Origin: Clostridia bacterium
GTDB lineage: Bacteria > Bacillota > Clostridia > Christensenellales > Maliibacteriaceae
Assembly: GCA_017935825.1 (NCBI GenBank)
Contig: JAGBGW010000068.1
Location: 1 to 6,453 of the forward strand
DNA length: 6,453 nt
Direction of reading: 5' to 3'
Under the pieces are notes generated by a model. It was not told the DNA's origin. It did no database searches and saw only the letters and a program-made list of their open reading frames with translations. Shown here one piece after another: positions 4,784 through 6,453 of this stretch. Both the position numbers and the translations under genes were made by a program. Within the stretch, counting starts at the first letter, position 1, and each line of letters starts with the position of its first letter.

Positions 4784-4807
4784 GAAAACATTGAATTTTA
4801 TCCACAC

Positions 4808-4841
4808 AAAAAGGACAGAGAATTTCTTCTCTGTCCTTTTT
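4808..4841. terminator. bidirectional intrinsic terminator between convergent genes
   Basis: A 15-bp perfect stem, AAAAAGGACAGAGAA (4808-4822) with its complement at 4827-4841, encloses a TTTC loop (GAAA on the other strand). T-runs on both strands let it serve the VOC-RAYT unit on plus and adenine deaminase on minus. Confidence 0.9.
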
Positions 4842-4851
4842 TTCATTTCAA

Positions 4852-6453
4852 TTATGCTTCGGGGAAAATATCGTAGAACTTCTGGGTCTTGCCATCGAAC
4901 AGGCCGCGGTCGGTGATGACGGGCCAGGGTACGCAGGCAAGGGAGACGATGGAGTAGGTCATCATGCGGCCCTTGTTTTTGAATACCTTGTCGGTGGCTT
5001 CTTCCTGCTTTGCGATGGCAGGCACAAGTTCCATGCAGGGCAAGGTGCTCATAAGGCCTGCAACGGGCAGTTCCAGCACGCCCGTGACTTCGCCGTCCTG
5101 TGCGGTTGCAAAGCCGCCGCCGCAATCGATCAGAGCCTTGCAGGCGGTGTAGCCGTCAAGAGCATTGGTGTAGCCCACGGTCAGGTTGTGGCAGTCGTGG
5201 GACACGGTGGTCGCCATTGCGCCGTGATCCATCTGCTGGTTCTTTGCGATGCAGATGGTATGTGCATCTGCGCCGTGACGGTTCCATACTGCAAGGTAGC
5301 AAAGGTCGTCTCGGGAGGAGATGTCCACATAGCCGTCCTTCACGGGCAGTTCTTCCACACAGGTGCTGATGTTGCCAAGCACGGGTGCAAAGTCCATGAT
5401 GGTGACTTTCACAGTGTCGCCGCAGCCTTCGGGAGCCTTGAGCATCATGTCTTCGGGACCGTTCAGACCCACGGGACGGACGGTGCCGCCAAGGACATTT
5501 GCAGGGATGGGCGTCATTTCCTTTTCATCCACCAACTTACCTGCTTCTGCCACCAGCTTGCCTTCGAAGAAGACAGCGTAGGGATCGCGGCCATCCAGTT
5601 CATCCAGAAGCTGCATGTCTGCCACATAGCCGGGTGCGATGGCGCCGATATCGTCGACTTTCGCGCTGCGAGCGGCATTGTAGGTGCACCAGCGGAATGC
5701 ATCCATGGGATGGACACCAGCGGCAAGTACAGCCTTGATGAGGCGGTTGACGTGACCGGTATTGATCAGGTCAAGTGCATGAACGTCGTCATTGCAAAGG
5801 GTGATGTGGTCGGTATAGCGCATGCCTTCCAGACCTTTGACCATTTCGGGGATGAAGTTAAAGCCAAGAGAAGAAGACTGCATGTCCACGTAAAGACCTG
5901 CGTGGAGATTTTCCACCACTTCCCAAGCAGAGCGGATGGAGTGGTTGTCGGTGGGACCTGCCAGTGCATAGGCAGCGATCTCGTAATTATCCAGTCCCGG
6001 AGCATGACCCTGAATGAGCATATCGCGCTTCAGGCCTTCTGCTGCAATGTCATGCATTTTAGGGGAGTCGTGGATGACATTGTAGAAGTCCATCAGCTCT
6101 GCGATGCCGTAAACGCCGTCCATCTCCAGCAGCTCTGCGATCTGCTCTGCCTCGAACTCTGCGCCGGTACCTTCTGCGCCGGGCACGGAGGGCAGGCAGG
6201 AGGGTGCCAGATTGAACTGGCGCACAGGGGATGCCTTGGCGTTGTCGATCATAAACTTCACGCCGTCGATGCCAAGGACGTTGCCGATCTCATGGGGATC
6301 GACGAACACGCTGGTGGTACCGCAAAGAATGGCCGCCTTGCCGAAGTTTTCGGGGGTGAGCATGGTGGATTCCACATGCATATGGATATCGATGCAGCCG
6401 GGTGCAAGGTAGCGGCCGCCGCCGTCGTAGACCTTTGCGCTTTCAAGTTGTGC
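4852..6453 (-). CDS. ade: adenine deaminase (amidohydrolase superfamily), N-terminus outside window
   Basis: Adenine deaminase converts adenine to hypoxanthine and ammonia in purine salvage, in the cytoplasm. The window holds 533 residues ending at the TAA at 4854-4852; about 45 or more N-terminal residues and the start are cut off. Numbered from the window edge, DIHMHVESTMLTPENFGKA (22-40) gives the metal-binding His24 and His26, VDPHEIGNVLG (51-61) and AELMDF (118-123) follow, then GHAPG with His150, His171 in TDNHS, and the acidic pair 222-223 in CNDDVHALDL. The C-terminal Ade domain shows SHDCHNLTVG and PVAGLMSTLP. Order and length fit Ade. The residue after His171 is Ser where the enzymes I remember have Glu (HE), so activity on adenine is likely but not certain. 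The gene converges on the RAYT unit; its promoter lies outside. Confidence 0.88.
   Translation of the reverse strand, partial: AQLESAKVYDGGGRYLAPGCIDIHMHVESTMLTPENFGKAAILCGTTSVFVDPHEIGNVLGIDGVKFMIDNAKASPVRQFNLAPSCLPSVPGAEGTGAEFEAEQIAELLEMDGVYGIAELMDFYNVIHDSPKMHDIAAEGLKRDMLIQGHAPGLDNYEIAAYALAGPTDNHSIRSAWEVVENLHAGLYVDMQSSSLGFNFIPEMVKGLEGMRYTDHITLCNDDVHALDLINTGHVNRLIKAVLAAGVHPMDAFRWCTYNAARSAKVDDIGAIAPGYVADMQLLDELDGRDPYAVFFEGKLVAEAGKLVDEKEMTPIPANVLGGTVRPVGLNGPEDMMLKAPEGCGDTVKVTIMDFAPVLGNISTCVEELPVKDGYVDISSRDDLCYLAVWNRHGADAHTICIAKNQQMDHGAMATTVSHDCHNLTVGYTNALDGYTACKALIDCGGGFATAQDGEVTGVLELPVAGLMSTLPCMELVPAIAKQEEATDKVFKNKGRMMTYSIVSLACVPWPVITDRGLFDGKTQKFYDIFPEA

Noticed and set aside
4238..4786. Complete IS200/IS605 insertion sequence
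   Set aside because: No tnpB, no element ends or target site; the protein has RAYT features and the flanking hairpins are dispersed REPs that also occur away from the gene.
4574..5125. 183-codon minus-strand frame
   Set aside because: It runs out of frame through the adenine deaminase C-terminus, the bidirectional terminator and antisense to RAYT.

Overview
The window reads as part of a low-to-moderate GC Clostridia chromosome (Bacillota), probably a gut-type member of the Oscillospirales/Ruminococcaceae. This rests on the kind of genes present, AGGAGG-type ribosome binding sites, sigma-A-like promoters and T-tailed hairpin terminators. The lineage is inferred and no marker gene is present. 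Seven protein genes plus a REP-associated transposase are supported; there are no RNA genes and no CRISPR array.

Layout: (1) 1-1371, minus strand, the N-terminal 457 residues of an aconitase of the compact bacterial type, with a promoter and an upstream dyad. (2) 1479-2177, a putative promoter, a tandem hairpin array and a cysteine-cluster protein of the YkgJ type. (3) 2187-2573, a tail-to-tail pair of REP hairpins and a 101-residue protein of unknown function. (4) 2552-2830, hairpin arrays in opposite orientations around a terminator. (5) 2892-3170, a DUF378 membrane protein with its terminator. (6) 3185-3313, three more REP hairpins. (7) 3362-4841, one transcription unit with a strong extended -10 promoter, two tandem glyoxalase-like (VOC) genes, a REP-associated tyrosine transposase (RAYT) overlapping the second VOC stop, a REP copy inside the RAYT gene, an inverted copy after it, and a bidirectional terminator. 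(8) 4852-6453, minus strand, adenine deaminase lacking its N-terminus, converging on the same terminator.

The genes are ordinary housekeeping or small-metabolite functions and do not form one pathway. The interesting content is between and across them: two distinct families of small palindromic repeats. Family 1 is REP-like: every unit has GTAG at the 5' foot, a perfect 6-9 bp stem whose sequence differs between sites, and a 3' GC. GTAG at the foot of the hairpin is the known recognition signature of RAYT enzymes, and a RAYT gene is present and carries the element inside its own reading frame. Family 2 is a chain of short perfect hairpins with unrelated stems, joined by a constant seven-base linker (consensus RTGAAKT, period about 20-23 bases). 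I cannot attach a name to family 2. It occurs in three blocks, one of which supplies the stop codon of the 101-residue gene.
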